A DNA stretch of 64,000 nt, from positions 50,849,137 to 50,913,136 of the forward strand of contig CAMTDV010000017.1 in the NCBI GenBank assembly GCA_947069175.1. The letters run 5' to 3'. Position numbers and translations under genes: made by a program. The notes under the pieces are model-generated. The model saw only the letters and a program-made list of their open reading frames with translations, had not been told where the DNA came from and made no database searches. Source of the DNA: Scalesia atractyloides. Lineage: Eukaryota; Streptophyta; Magnoliopsida; Asterales; Asteraceae. Position 1 is the first letter of the stretch. Every line of letters starts with the position of its first letter. Positions 1 to 12,070 of the stretch are shown in pieces.

Positions 1-700
1 TCAAGTTTTTTAATTCTTTCAAGATGCGAGTTTATTATATTTTTTTTCAATAACATTTTTATGCAAAACAGATTTATCATTTCCTAAAATTTTTATATTA
101 TTTTGAAAGTATTTCACATTTTGTAATTTTTTATTTTCTAAAATTTTTATTTGATTTTCAAAATTCTTTTCATTTCTTTTAACTTTTTATTTTCTAAGAC
201 AAACATTCCAAATCTTTCAAAAGTTTGACATTAATAGATTTGAATTTTTGACAATTTAAGCACACAGATTCAGTACACTTTGTGCAAGGTTTTTCGACCT
301 CCACAATTTGTACCTTTACCACTTCTTTATCAACAATTTTTACCTCTGACTTTACCTGCTTGCTTTTAATCATCTCAGCACGCTCCAGATATTTAGCACG
401 TAGAGCATTCCATAGCTTTTGTGCCGTATCACATTCTGGTAGCAGATTCAAGATATTTCCTTTCATCGACTGCTGTATCAGATTAATCATTTTCTTTTCA
501 GCAAAATAATCATCTTGTTGTTGAGTAGAATATTTGCACTTCTCCAGAATTTGCTGATTTTCATCTCTAGGAATGACATAACCTGTCTCATTCACGACCC
601 AACTACGGAAATGCATAACTTTGACCCAGCTCTCAAATTTTCCTTTCCAAACATCATATTCATCTATATTCATCAACATAGGAGGCTTCATGGACTCCAT
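1..700 (-). pseudogene. Gag fragment of P1 copy 1 (copia-type, DUF4219/UBN2-like)
   Basis: The first ATG is at 698-700; the open frame extends upstream only through a TTG codon. The protein shows the copia-type gag signature near its N-terminus (MNIDEYDVWKGKFESWV), then a stretch typical of UBN2-like gag (FAEKKMINLIQQS...TAQKLWNALRAKYLE), then a cysteine pair motif PCTKCTESVCLNC (CX2C-X4-CX2C). The frame stops at 194; comparison with P1 copy 2 suggests a one-base slip there, because a Lys/Glu-rich coiled-coil-like stretch continues in another frame to base 1. The zinc knuckles would lie left of the window. Virus-like particle coat role is inferred from the family. Confidence 0.75.
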
Positions 701-947
701 TTCGTTTTCCAAACTAATCTATCGTTCAAAACACTTGAAAAATGATTAGCAAACAGACAATGTTTAGAAAAAATTGACTTTTTAACCGACAATATCAACG
801 TATCGGTTTGCTAAAAGCGTTTAAAATTTTTCGAAAAACTTTTTTACCAGATTAGAGCTTTAAACTCGTCTCGTCAATATGAATCTAATGATATATAATG
901 TCCGGACGTTTTTCGGGATTTTCATGCCTTTTTTTAGAAACCTTGGA

Positions 948-1275
948 CAAGTTCGGTCGAACTTGTCACAGTGTGTGAAACTGAGCTATTTAACAAGTTC
1001 GGGCGAACTTGTATCACTCAGAATACAAGTTCGAGCGAACTTGTAAGAAAATCCAAAGAAATCAGCAAGTTCGGGCGAACTTGGAAAGAATTTCAATCAA
1101 CTTTTGATCAAGTTCGACCGAACTTGATTAAATTTGATAAAAATCAGGCAAGTTCGAGCGAACTTGGCTAAAATCCTTGAAAAATCAATCAAGTTCGGGC
1201 GAAATTTGATGAAAATGTGAATTTTTCAGTCAAGTTCGAGCGAACTTGATGTTAAGTTCGAGCGAAACTGAGTTA
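948..1275. repeat. Array of 18-bp palindromes in P1 leader
   Basis: At least seven full copies of CAAGTTCGNNCGAACTTG occur, at 948, 994, 1026, 1066, 1109, 1149 and 1231, with two decayed ones near 1189 and 1254. Spacing is about 28-46 bp. The two central bases vary (GT, GG, GA, AC) while the flanking TTCG and CGAA arms are kept. Spacers are AT-rich and differ from one another. The array lies between the primer site and the gag start, so it would be in the 5' untranslated RNA. Confidence 0.95.
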
Positions 1276-1482
1276 TTCGACATGGTTTTTTGCAATTTTT
1301 GACATGAATTCGTTTGTTTTAAGCTCTGATCTTTTCAAGGGTTTATCTATTATGGATTTTACGTATTATACTTGAAAATCAGTCCATTTTGTCCGTGAAT
1401 TTTCCAAGAAAAGTTAAAAATGAAAGAAATGAGTAGAAGATGAGATGATTTCAGTCCAATGTCTTCAAATTAGGCCAATCCT

Positions 1483-1494
1483 GCTCTGATACCA
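1483..1494 (-). promoter_or_regulatory. Primer binding site, initiator tRNA-Met type
   Basis: On the minus strand it reads TGGTATCAGAGC, the usual plant initiator-Met primer site, two bases from the LTR end. Confidence 0.92.
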
Positions 1495-1496
1495 CT

Positions 1497-1910
1497 TGTA
1501 GGTCCATTGTACGGATCGTTCGGGCACTAATCTGACAAACCTAAGGTAAACGTGCGGAATCCGTTTGCTTAGGCGACATTGGATACACTCATTTGTTTCT
1601 ATATAATTACCGTTTCATTAATATTCAACGTTACAGATCCTGGAAACACTTTGACAGAGCTTCACCTCTGTCGTGACAAAATCTCTGAAGTTACAAATGA
1701 AACATCAAAGCTCCTATTTATACTAACACAAGTTTGCTGGTGGGAGTGCAAGTTCAGGCGAACTTGCTTAGTCAAGTTCGGCCGAACTTGACTACAACAC
1801 TACCATTTCAAGCGAACTTGTCCCTAAATATACATAAACTTCGACATTTCTCTCCTAAATACTGACTCGATATTATACGATGACGTAGGCAACAGACATG
1901 TGCATCAACA
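1497..1910 (-). repeat. 5' LTR of P1 copy 1 (414 bp)
   Basis: Begins TG and ends CA on the plus strand, and has the same length and sequence layout as both LTRs of P1 copy 2 (31802-32215 and 36473-36886). It carries a TATA box, two palindromes and a TGACGT motif (near 1881). Confidence 0.92.
1714..1790 (-). promoter_or_regulatory. Putative U3 promoter: TATA box plus two palindromes
   Basis: On the minus strand TATAAATAG lies at 1722-1714. Immediately upstream are two palindromes, CAAGTTCAGGCGAACTTG at 1749 and CAAGTTCGGCCGAACTTG at 1773, 6 bp apart. The arrangement recurs in the P1 and P2 LTRs. Confidence 0.7.
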
Positions 1911-3639
1911 ATGACCTTGAATACATTTTAAATTTAAATCCTTCAACTTTCACATTTTTATCATTTGATTTGTAAAAATCCACTTAGTTGATCAAGTCCA
2001 AGTTAATGACCTTGATTAACCAAAAATATCAACCAAGTCCCAATTAATGACCTCAGTTTGAAAAACCGTTATGAACAATCTGATTTTAAAGTTTCAAATT
2101 AATGAACTTTTAAACATTTATCAGATTTTCTTACCAAACTTCGAAGATCCGTTCTCCATCATTGGCTCGTTTGAAACTAATGTAGAAATAAAATCTTTTT
2201 GTATTTTAGAAAATTTATGCTAAAACACACTGGAAATCTTTGGTTTTAACTTTGAAAAGCAAGTAAAGAAAGTAAACTATGTACAAACATATTTACAGAC
2301 ATATTTTTGTGAATTCGTGTCTAAGGATCATATCAGTTGTTTGAGACATATCACCAGTACCGTTGACCTTTTTGAGACTTTAAGTTTTAAACTCGTTTAC
2401 CTAGATTGTCGATATGTTTGTCCACTTAAACTTTATCATGTTTCTCAACTGTTCCAAGATATGTTAGGTATGATTTATAAAACTTGACTTAACTATGGTT
2501 CCCACTTCTTGAATATACTCCCGAATCCAGATTCCCTAGATTTCATCTTACAGGTGAGTATAGCGTAATTGATATCTGTATCTGGTTGTGCGAGGCCTTA
2601 AGAGCTCAGGTTAGTACTACCGTATAGACAAGAGATGAAGGCTTGACATTAAGGTGTGTTCCACTTAAGGAATCTTTTATGCATCGCAAATGATTAGATC
2701 TTTTGATTCTTTTCAAATTTTGCATGCTAATTTGTGGTTTATAGCAAAAGCATTATAAAAGTTCTAGGCTATTGCTTCCGCAAAATCAGAAGAACTTGTA
2801 TAATACCCTAGTTATCAACTATCTATAAAGACCTCGTATCTCAGAATCAGGCAACCCTTCAATCGAAATTTCGGAGTACTAAGTCCATATATCTAAGATG
2901 TGTTAATCCACAAAATTAAGCAGTTGAAAATTTAGTTTATATCCCGGAAACAATCTACTGAATGCGTAAAGCCTATCGACACATCCACAGTAAGACTTGT
3001 TTATCACTTTTAAACTTTACATATCTTTAGCATACTGTGATACTCCACTGATGTACTATCATTTCCTTTTTGACAACCAAATTCTTTTTGTCTTTTTCAA
3101 TGTTTTTGTATTTTTTGAATTTTTTCAATGTTTTTGAATTTTCAACTTTTTCATATGTTTTTTATTTTTCTAAAAAATTTCTTACTCCCCCTAAAATCAA
3201 AAACATATTTTTTGGATTTTAGATTTAAAGAAATTCTTCTAAAAATGTAACAAACCAATGAGGATCCCGAGAACTCGTCGTCCGATCCTTTTTTCATCTT
3301 TTGCATTATCACCTATCAGCAGAACAAACCATTAATCTTTGATAACATCAACTTGTAGAAACCACTTGTAAGAACCACTTGTAGGAAATCAAATTTAAGT
3401 GTTTTTTCAGTATAACAATCAGTGTTCTGTTTAACGGTGTGGATTTTCACAAATGTTTAAACATTTTTTTCAATTTTTCTTGTTCAACCACTTGTAATTT
3501 CAAAAAACGTCAAAGATTATGACTTTCTAGATAAGTTAAAATACTCATGGAGCTCCGCTATCCCGTATCAACTTTGATAGAGTGGATCTTGGGACTCCTG
3601 CACATGAAACAACTATTTGAAAAATGAAACCCAGACCTT
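1911..3639. other. 3' noncoding region of P2 copy A
   Basis: No coding sequence is visible. It is AT-rich and aligns with 44270-45990 of P2 copy B. Near 3183-3195 it has a pyrimidine tract CTCCCCCTAAAA, which on the element strand is a polypurine tract. Confidence 0.75.
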
Positions 3640-5451
3640 TTTGGTTTTGGGTTTGTACTTATAAGCATCATAACCATATTCTAACTCTTCATCATATTCA
3701 AAATCATCATCAAACATTTCATCCAATGTCGATTCTGAAAATGTTTTTACCTTTCCTTTATTTCGTCCAATGTCGATTCTGAAAATGTTTTTACATTTTC
3801 AGTTTTGTCAGGAACAGGTTTTGGTTTTTCTAATGATGAAAGCCTTTTCATAGCAACCCATGATTGTAGTTTGCTTCTTGCTTTCTTGATATAGAACCTA
3901 GAATCTTTGATTTCATTAAACCTTGAAGTTTCACCTTTTTCAAATGTTGAGTTTTCAAACTTTGACACAGTTTTAGGTTTCACTTCTTGTTTAGATTCAT
4001 AGTTTCTATTTGACTCTTTAACAGATTTCACAATCTCTGGTTGTTTTTGCTTTTCATTTTTTGATTCAGTTTTTCTTCGAGGAAACATAGGCTTTAGATT
4101 CAGACACTTGCGAGCAATATGACCAATAGTATTACATTTAAAACAAGTCCGATTATCATGAACATTTCCACTAGCGGGTTTTACTCCACTTGTGGACTTG
4201 CTCTTAGCCTTGTCCTGAAGTTCTTACTCTCTCTTGAATTCATCATTCGATTTCTTACCGATCATACCTTCTTCCTGAACCGTATTTGTCCCATACACAA
4301 ACTTCATGTGTTTACCTTTGTAATCCTGGAACGCTGGTTTCTCCTTCTTCTTCGGTTCTTCTTCTTCGGTTCTTCTTCTTCAACCTCCAAACCTAATCCT
4401 GCTCTCCTGTGCTCAGGAAAATCAGCACCATTTCTACGGGAGTTGTTAAAATTCTTTTTTGGTTTAGAATAAAATTTCTTTTCATTCTTGTCAAGATCAT
4501 CTGATGAAACTTCTACAAGTTTAAACAGTTTATTAATTTGATCTTCTTTTACATTCCGAATCGGAAAGCTATCATCGAAATATAATCTATCAGAATCCTT
4601 AACTTTGTACATGACAACGTTAGGATTACCACTTAGATCACTTTCTGAAGTTGTATCGTCATTTTCGGACTGTATATCAGAACTGTTTGAACCTGAGTTG
4701 GCACTTTGAAAGCTGCCGTTATCAGAATCATTTCACAACACATTCTTTATCACATTTTTTACCACCGTTTCATTGTCATCATTTGATTTCGTAAAATCTA
4801 CGTCAATATTCTCAGGCAATTTATTTTTCTTATCAGATAAAATAAGTAAATTAAATGCCTTTTCAACTTCATCATCTTTCTTGCATGAATAACTTGCAAG
4901 AAATGGTGGAGGAACACATCCATACTCTTTATGATTTGATTTCTCACTATTTTCCTCCGATTTAATCGTAGGTAAAATATGATCAATAACATACGCGTTT
5001 GTGGTGTAGCGCTTTAGAAGCTGTCTTACCCGTTCCGTTTCAATTTTCATGCTGTGAAGCTCACGCTTTGTTTCAGCAGTAGTGTTAATGTACATGTTAG
5101 TTTCCTTTTGTTTCTCAATTAATGTAGCATTTAACATTTTTACATTAGCGTTAAGCTCACTATTAGCATGTTCAACATATTTATATTTACTTGATATTTT
5201 GTCATAAGCTTCTTTTATGGTTCTGTAATCATAACGAAAATTTTCGTTGTGTACAGTCAATTCTCTTATAACTTTGACTTTATCTAGACATGGTTCACAA
5301 GGACTTACGCACTTTGTGCAAGGTTTTTCAACCTCCACAACTTTCACAACTTCCTTTTCAGACACACTTACCTTAGCCTTTACCTTTTCTGCCTCTGCTT
5401 TCAAAACTTCTTGTTTCTGCATTTCAAGGTAACCTAATTCTTCTTCCTATG
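3640..5451 (-). pseudogene. C-terminal half of P2 copy A gag, broken
   Basis: Read leftwards, the pieces are: 5422-4733 (229 aa), with a CX2C-X3-CX2C motif (PCTKCVSPCEPC) followed by a long coiled-coil-like region and the segment GCVPPPFLASYSCKKDDEVEK; 4720-4304, an acidic Ser-rich stretch; and 4200-3640, with a CCHC zinc knuckle (CFKCNTIGHIARKC), a Lys-rich region and a very acidic tail. Frameshifts and stops separate them (around 4730, 4300 and 3750). The same order, with the same protein, is in P2 copy B at 46008-47676. Knuckles of this type bind RNA in gag proteins; the role of the CX2C pair motif is unknown. Confidence 0.78.
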
Positions 5452-6600
5452 TGTCACACCCCGACCCGCAGCGGAATAAGAGTCGGGGCATAATTGGGTT
5501 ATCACCAAAGCTCATGATATTTACTAATATGTTTCATATTTATTTAAGTCAAAATTACATTCTCAATAATCCAAACATGTTCATACAAATACAAAGAAAA
5601 ATAATCAACTAAACAATCCAAGCTCTAAACCAGTTTATTCTTCTAAGCCAATCCTATGTGTTTCTTGATGCGACTGGATCACCTGTATCATGTGTAAAAA
5701 TAGGGGTTTTGGGGTCAACATAAGTTGGCGAGTGAACCTTGTTAGTTAAACATTTATTATTGATTTCTTGTTATTTTTATCAAGGAAAAATTGTGCAATA
5801 GTAATATGCGAGCAAATGTAAATAATCCAACAATAACAATAACAATCCACAAACAATAACATACAATAACATACAATAACATATGAACTTGCATGAATAT
5901 ATAACATGAATGCAACTGTATATGTTGGCAACGTCACGTTCATACTCATAATGTAATGGGGAACGGACGGCCTATGATGAATGTCTGTGCGATCAAGGCT
6001 CAATCAAACGGAGCCGATCGTATGTTGGCAACGCCAGGTTCACGCTCATAATGTAATGGGGACTGCTCAACGCTCATAATGTAATGGGGAGCGGCGGCCT
6101 ATGAAATTGCATGTACTGAAAATAATAAATTAAATCTAAACAATAACCACACAACAGTTGATACAAGCTGAATACACATTTTGTTCATGATATGATGTAT
6201 GCATAGTGATTTAAATATAATAAACGGTAAGACACATGATACACCCCAAAAACGTGATTAAAACGGGGAATTTGTAGAGATTCACTCACATTGGGTGCGT
6301 TCGGTTGGAGATGATGAGATGCGCACGAGTTTGAAGGATTGATCAACGAGGATTAACTAACCTAAATAATAACGGAAGGTATAGTAAATGAGTGGATTTT
6401 ATTAATAATTCTAATAGGATTTTTAGATATATTTTTGTGAGTTTAAGCTATTTCCTATCTTTAAAAACATTATTTTTAAGTATTTTTAGTTGATTTTTAA
6501 ATTAAATTAAATAAATAAAAATTTAAAAAATGTTGACTTTTGCGTTGACCATTGACCATTGACTGTTTGACTGTTTGACCGGTTCTATTGTGTGAATGTA

Positions 6601-7015
6601 TGCGCTGGGTGAGGCTCGAACCCGAGACCTCCCGTACGCGTGCACGCAGCTCTACCAACTGAGCTACGTGTCTAACCCGAAATATTTCTGTTTTTAATTA
6701 TATTTATATACTGTTTTAATTTATTCAAAATTCATTTATTTTTAAAAAGGATTTTAATTATCAAACCGGTGCCGTCAACAGGTCTCGAACCCGGGACCTG
6801 TGATTTAATGTTACACACAGTCCACAGCTGGACTATGTGTCTAACTTGGTTAATATACAGATTTTTATTATACTTAACATCTAATTGCGAAAGGATCTGG
6901 TTCAGTCAAAAAAAGAACATTTTAATTACAGAGTGTGTGTGTGTATCAAGGATCGAACTCGCGGCGTGTGATATATGTGTGCACACAGTCCACCACTGGA
7001 CTGTGTGTCTAACCC
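6601..7015 (-). repeat. Three tandem tRNA-like modules in LTR
   Basis: On the minus strand, modules at 6679-6601, 6848-6769 and 7015-6941 each start near CGGGTTAGACAC (or a close variant), followed by an A-box-like stretch and, 30-45 bases later, a B-box (GGTTCGAGCC, GGTTCGAGACC, AGTTCGATCC). The first has the perfect A box TAGCTCAGTTGGTAGAGC found in plant tRNA-Lys. They repeat at about 170-bp steps with AT-rich linkers. Acceptor stems do not pair well, so these are tRNA-derived relics rather than tRNA genes. Confidence 0.72.
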
Positions 7016-7849
7016 GAGATAATATCCAAATTATATTAAACTTATAATCAACCTAACTTCGTCTTCTTCATTACAGAATCACAGCCTACGGCTACTCTAT
7101 TGTTTTCTTCTTTAATTCGATTGACAAACATTCAAAAGACTAAAACGAAATGGCAGAGACGATTTTGGAAGTAAACATACCGGAGAAACGATTTATCTCA
7201 GAGTTCCGGCAAGTCGTCGGCTCTGTTTTTATGAACTTCGACTGAGCGAACAAATTAACAGTTTTGATTAGCTAATTGTGGAATCGAAGTACTGAACAAG
7301 AGTTAACAGAAGGTTTGAATGACTATACCGTTTTACACCGGAAAATAGGAATTTTCAGAAGTTTTCCGGCGAGAGTGAATTATTCGATATAGACGTCTGC
7401 AACTGTTTCCGATTGAAGGTTTTGAGTTAGCAATAGCTTAACAACTGATAGACGATGAAAGAATTAAGAGACTTACTGATTTGATGGAAGACACGGTTTT
7501 CCGGCGAAAGTCCGGCGAGTTCAAAAAGCTGCTCCGACGAACTGAAAGTTGTGCGAAAATGAAATTGAAGGTTTGCAGATGAGTTTGAGTCGCGAGAGGG
7601 GACTAAGGTTTGAGTAAATCAGGAAGTGCAGATTTTTCGGTTATTAAAACCGATCAACTTATGAATTCAAGTCCATTCAAGATCAAATTGATTGAAGGTG
7701 TCGGTGTATCGGTTATAATCGGTAAACCGCGAACAATCAAACGTTTTTGGACGTTTGGTGACTGATTTCGGTTACAGTTAGCGTAACCAGATCGCTTCAT
7801 GATTGACCATAAAGTTTAATTGTTTCCTAGAATTCACAGAAAATATCAA

Positions 7850-7926
7850 GTGGCGGAGTGGTTATGTGTGCGTGTGATAAGTCTTTGAGCTCTTTCCGGC
7901 TGACCCGGGTTCGAGTCCCGGCAGCC
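7850..7926 (+). repeat. Fourth tRNA-like module, opposite strand
   Basis: Reads GTGGCGGAGTGGTTA (Ser/Leu-like A box) and, 45 bases on, a T arm with a perfect five-pair stem CCGGG-TTCGAGT-CCCGG. It is antisense to the element, about 190 bp from the LTR's 5' end. It lacks a convincing acceptor stem. Confidence 0.65.
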
Positions 7927-8112
7927 TATTTTTCTTTTTATTTATTTTATTTTTACTTTTTATCAATTATAACTTTTATATTCTAGTTTGTTTATTAATT
8001 ATGCATCATTAAAAATTAAAATTGACATAAATACGAAATGAAACATTTATAACTTGATATTCGATTACAAACGGAGCGGGTTTGGAAAACCCGTTTTTGA
8101 CAAATGTTACAG

Positions 8113-9582
8113 TATCCCCTACTTTTAGGAATTTCGTCCTGAAATTTAAGTAGTAGTAGTAGGAAAAAGATGCGGGTATTTTTCGCGCATTGAGTCTTCA
8201 CGTTCCCAAGTAAACTCAGGTCCCCGTTTCGACTCCCAGCGTACCCTAACAATTGGAATGCGACTTCGTCGTAGACGTTTTCTCCGAAGTCCATGATCTC
8301 TACTGGTCTTTCAATAAAATGCATAGATTCATCAATCTGAATATCTTCCAGAGGAATATGGAGGTTCTCATCAACGAGGCACTTCTTCAAGTTTGATACG
8401 TGGAATGTGGGATGAATCCTGTTGAGTTCTTCTGGTAGATCAAGCTTGTATGCTACAGGTCCTACTCTTTCGAGTATCTTGAAAGGTCCTACGTAGCGTG
8501 GTGCTAGCTTGCCTTTTTGACCAAAACGAACTACTCCCTTCCACGGTGATACTTTTAAAAGTACATGATCACCAATGTTAAACTCCAAAGGCTTCCGTCG
8601 TTTATCTGCATAACTCTTTTGACGACTTTGAGCCGCTAGAAGATTGTTTCGAATTTGATGGATCTTGTCTGTGGTTTCTTGAATCAATTCTGGACCGGTG
8701 ATTTGAGCTCCCCAATTTCGTGCCAACATACTTGAGATCGGCACTTATGACCATATAAAGCTTCAAAAGGTGCCATGCCGATACTTGAATGATAGCTGTT
8801 GTTGTACGAAAATTCAACTAATGGTAGATGCCGCGTCCCAATTTCCCTTGAAGTCTATGACACATGCTCGAAGCATATCTTCAAGAGTTTGAATGGTGCG
8901 TTCAGATTGTCCATCAGTTTGAGGATGATAAGCGGTACTGAGATCTAATCGTGTACCCAAAGCGGTTTGTACAGCTTGCCATGTTCGTGAAGTGAAACGA
9001 CCATCACGATCTGAAATAATGCTTAACGGTACACTATGTCGGCTTACGATTTCGCTGATGTAAATACGGGCTAGCTTTTCGTTCTTGAAATCTTCGCGGA
9101 TAGGAATAAAGTGAGTTGATTTTGTAAGACGATCAATGATTACCCATATAGTGTCATACCCACCAGAAGTGCGAGGTAACCCGGTAATGAAGTCCATGGT
9201 TATGTTTTCCCACTTCCATACAGGTATTTCAGGTTGGACCAGAAGTCCTGGGGTCTTTGGTGTTCAGCTTTTACCTTGGAACATGTAAGGCACTTGGAAA
9301 CAAAAACAGCAATATCCTTTTTCATTCCAGGCCACCAATAGGTGTATCGAAGGTCTTGATACATCTTATCGGCTACTGGGTGTATAGAGTATCGTGTTTT
9401 GTGAGCCTCATTCATAAGAAATTCACGAAGGTTGTTGTGGTCAGGAATCCATATGCGGTCTAGATAGTACAGAATACCGTCAGATTTAGTTTCAATTTTA
9501 AGTTCAGCTCCACAGGACAGCTCCTTTCGTACGTCGTCTTCCGTTACTGAAACATGTTGGGCTTCTCGAATTTGATCTTTAA
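8113..9582 (-). pseudogene. Integrase and chromodomain part of Tekay copy 1 pol
   Basis: Read leftwards from 9582: the HHCC zinc region (HKTRYSIHP...CLTCSKVKAEH), a frameshift near 9240, the DDE core (MDFITGLPRTSGG, SDRDGRFTS, DGQSERTIQ; 9197-8814), another frameshift near 8830, the GPF/Y module (GPFKILERVGPVAYKLDLP) and the chromodomain start (IERPVEIMDFGE). An indel at about 8270-8280, compared with copy 2 (near 55420), throws the chromodomain out of frame. The three catalytic acidic residues are present but the protein cannot be made in one piece. The upstream junction at 9582 is the solo LTR insertion. Confidence 0.88.
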
Positions 9583-10730
9583 TGTCACACCCTGACCCGC
9601 AGCGGAATAAGAGTCGGGGCATAATTGGGTTATCACCAAAGCTCATGACATTTACTAATATGTTTCATATTTAATAAGTCAAAGTTACATTTCCAAATAT
9701 CCAAACATGTTCATTCAATACAAAGAAAATAAACCAAACATAACAATCCCAACTCTAAATCGTTTTATTCTTCTAGTCCAAGTCCTATGTGTTCCTAGCT
9801 GCTGCTGGTTCACCTGTATCATGTGTAAAAATGGGGGTTTTTGGGTCAACATAAGTTGGCGAGTGAACCTTATTAGATAAACATTTATTAATGAATTACT
9901 TGTTAGTTTATCAATGAAAAATTGTGCATAATCATAGATGAGCAAATGTAAATAATCAAGCAGTGGCAATTAGCAGTCACAACCATAACATACAATAACA
10001 TATGACAGCATACATTAACATACCAACAACATACGATAAATAACATAAATGAACTGTGCGATCAAGGCTCAATCAAACGGAGCCGATCGTATTGCATGTA
10101 CTGAAAATGAAAATGTCTGTGCGATCAAGGCTCAATCAAACGGAGCCGATCGTATGTGGGCACGCCAGGTTCAACCTCATAATGAAATGGGGAACATGCT
10201 CAACGCTCATAATGTAATGGAGAGCGGCGGCCTATGAAATTGCATGTACTGAAAATAATAAACTTGCATCCACAATAACTACATAACAGGAAGAAACTGA
10301 ATACACTAGTTCATGATATGATGTATGCACAATGGTTTAAGTATAATATATATATCAAGACACATGATACACCCCAAAACGTGATTAAACGGGGAATTTG
10401 TAAAGATTCACTCACATTGGGTGCGTTGGATTGGAGATGGTGAGATGCGCACGAGTTAGATGAGCGGAACAACGAGAAATACTAACCTAAATAATAACGG
10501 AAAAATATATTAAATGAGTGGATTTTATTAAGGTTTTTCATGAAATTTTTAGATATATTTTTGTGAGTTTAAGACTATTTTCTATCTTTAAAAATGTTAT
10601 TTTTAAGTATTTTTAATTGATTTTTAAATTAAATTAAATAAATAAAAATATAAAAAAAATTGTTTATTTTGCGTTGACCGTTGACCGTTGACCTGTTGAC
10701 TTGTTGACCGGTTCGGTCAGGGACATGGTT

Positions 10731-11147
10731 TGCGCTGGGTGAGGCTCGAACCCGAGACCTCCCGTACGCGTGCACGCAGCTCTACCAACTGAGCTACGTG
10801 TCTAACCCGAAATAATCTTGTTTTTAATTATATTTATACACTTATTCAATTTAACCGAATTTCTTTTATTTGCAAAAACATTTTAATTCAACGGACCGGT
10901 GCTAGTGACGGGTTTCGAACGCGCGACGTATGGCTTAATGTTGCACACAGTCCACCGCTGGACTGTGTGTCTAACCTGGTTATTATCTCGGTTTTTATTA
11001 TACTTAACCACTAACTGGGTTAACCCGGTTTAGTTTTTAAACAAAAAGGCATTTTATTATATAAGGAGTGCGTATAGCAGGAATCGAACTCGGGACATGC
11101 GTATGTATTGTGCACACAGTCCACCGCTGGACTGTGTGTCTAACCCG
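10731..11147 (-). repeat. Three tandem tRNA-like modules in solo LTR
   Basis: Minus-strand modules at 10809-10731, 10978-10901 and 11147-11070. Modules two and three each hold an inverted repeat with 11-bp arms, CACACAGTCCA and TGGACTGTGTG, around CCGC. Confidence 0.72.
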
Positions 11148-11993
11148 TTTAAACTACCAATTTTAATTATACTTATAGTATTACCAGAGTTCATCTTCTT
11201 CAATGGATTTTTACCGATGGCAGTTTACATCATTAAAACTTGTTAATTCGATTGCTAAGCATTACACAAACTGATAAGAGATAGCAGGGATGACGATTAG
11301 AGGAAAAACATACCGGTGAACGTTTGGTTACAGAGTTCCGGCAGGCGTCGGTCTCTGTTTTTGTGCACCTCAACTGAACAGACAATTAGCCGTTTTTGAT
11401 TAGTCCATTGTGGAATTGAAGTGATAAACAAACGTTAACGATGTGTTTGAAGGTCCTTACCGTTTCACAGACGGAAATAACGACTTTCAGAATCTTTCCG
11501 GCGAACTGGAATTAGTTGAATACAGCGCCTGAATTCGATTTCAATTGAGTGGTTTAAGTTAGAAATAGCTTAAGAATTGTTGAACTACAACGAATATTGA
11601 AAGATTTACCGTTTGAGGATGAATACGGTTTTCCGGCGACTTTTGCAGAAAATTCCGGCGAGCTGTTTTAAGCGTTCTGATGGTCTGAAAATGTGACGAA
11701 AGTAAAATTGGATGCTGGTATGATATTTCTGAGTCGAGAGAGTGATCTTGGGTTGAAGTATTCTGGATTTGATTACATTTCGGTTATGAAGAACGATAAT
11801 GATGAGACTTGATGCTCAATCAATTCTGAATTGATTAAAGACATCGGTTCATCGGTTATGAACGTGAATACGCGAGAAAACAAACGATTTGACGATTGAT
11901 TTGCCGATTTCCGTTTCTCAGTTGGCGAAACCGGTTTTAACCGAGTTTGTGTATAAATTTCATTTATTTCATAGAGATAACAGAAAACACAAA

Positions 11994-12070
11994 GTGGCGG
12001 AGTGGTGATGTGAGTGTATGTTAAGTCGTTGGAGTTGTTCTTGGCTGACCCGGGTTCGAGTCCCGGCAGC
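11994..12070 (+). repeat. Fourth tRNA-like module in solo LTR
   Basis: Same layout as 7850-7926: GTGGCGGAGTGGTGA, then the CCGGG-TTCGAGT-CCCGG T-arm. Confidence 0.65.

Larger units (their letters stand above)
1..1910 (-). mobile_element. P1 copy 1: gag-only LTR retrotransposon, 5' part
   Basis: The element reads leftwards and runs off the window at base 1. From its 5' end it shows a 414-bp LTR (1497-1910), an initiator-Met primer site, a leader with a palindrome array, and a gag reading frame. It matches the complete copy at 31802-36886 in order and sequence. It is inserted in the 3' noncoding part of P2 copy A: the sequence from 1911 onward aligns with about 44270 onward in P2 copy B. The target duplication cannot be checked because the 3' LTR lies outside the window. 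Confidence 0.88.
1911..5451 (-). mobile_element. P2 copy A, 3' segment
   Basis: This stretch aligns throughout with the 3' half of P2 copy B (about 44270-47790). It is the continuation of the element whose 5' half is 18962-21597; the Tekay element 5452-18961 separates the two. At the junctions the left flank ends ...CTTCCTATG and the right begins CTCAGCTCTC; the undisturbed copy B reads CTTCCTCAGCTCTC at about 47783, so the insertion point is clear although the target duplication (CTATG versus CTCAG) has decayed. The 3' LTR is left of the window, beyond P1 copy 1. Confidence 0.85.
5452..8111 (-). repeat. 3' LTR of Tekay copy 1 (2660 bp)
   Basis: Plus-strand ends are TGTCACACCC... and ...AATGTTACA; next to it (8112-8125) the element strand has a purine-rich tract. 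No gene lies inside. Contents: a short inverted repeat CCCCGAC/GTCGGGG near the left end, a CGATC...GATCG hairpin unit near 5988, three tRNA-like modules (6601-7015) and one opposite tRNA-like module (7850-7926). ORFs seen here are short and follow the tRNA-like repeats; I do not regard them as genes. Confidence 0.94.

Noticed and set aside
971..1171. ORF across the palindrome array
   Set aside because: It reads FGRT/SSEL-type repeats that are a by-product of the palindrome; opposite to gag and not conserved.
948..1250. Heat-shock element interpretation of TTCG..CGAA
   Set aside because: Heat-shock elements have TTCnnGAA with two bases between; here the spacing between TTC and GAA is four.
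948..1275. Regularly spaced palindromic repeats that resemble a CRISPR array
   Set aside because: The repeats are inside a plant LTR element leader, spacers are AT-rich and of uneven length, and repeats vary internally. No cas genes exist. They recur in three other copies of the element.
6601..7926. Functional tRNA genes in the Tekay LTRs
   Set aside because: A and B boxes are good, but acceptor and anticodon stems do not pair and the second and third modules lack a proper D arm. I keep them as tRNA-like relics.
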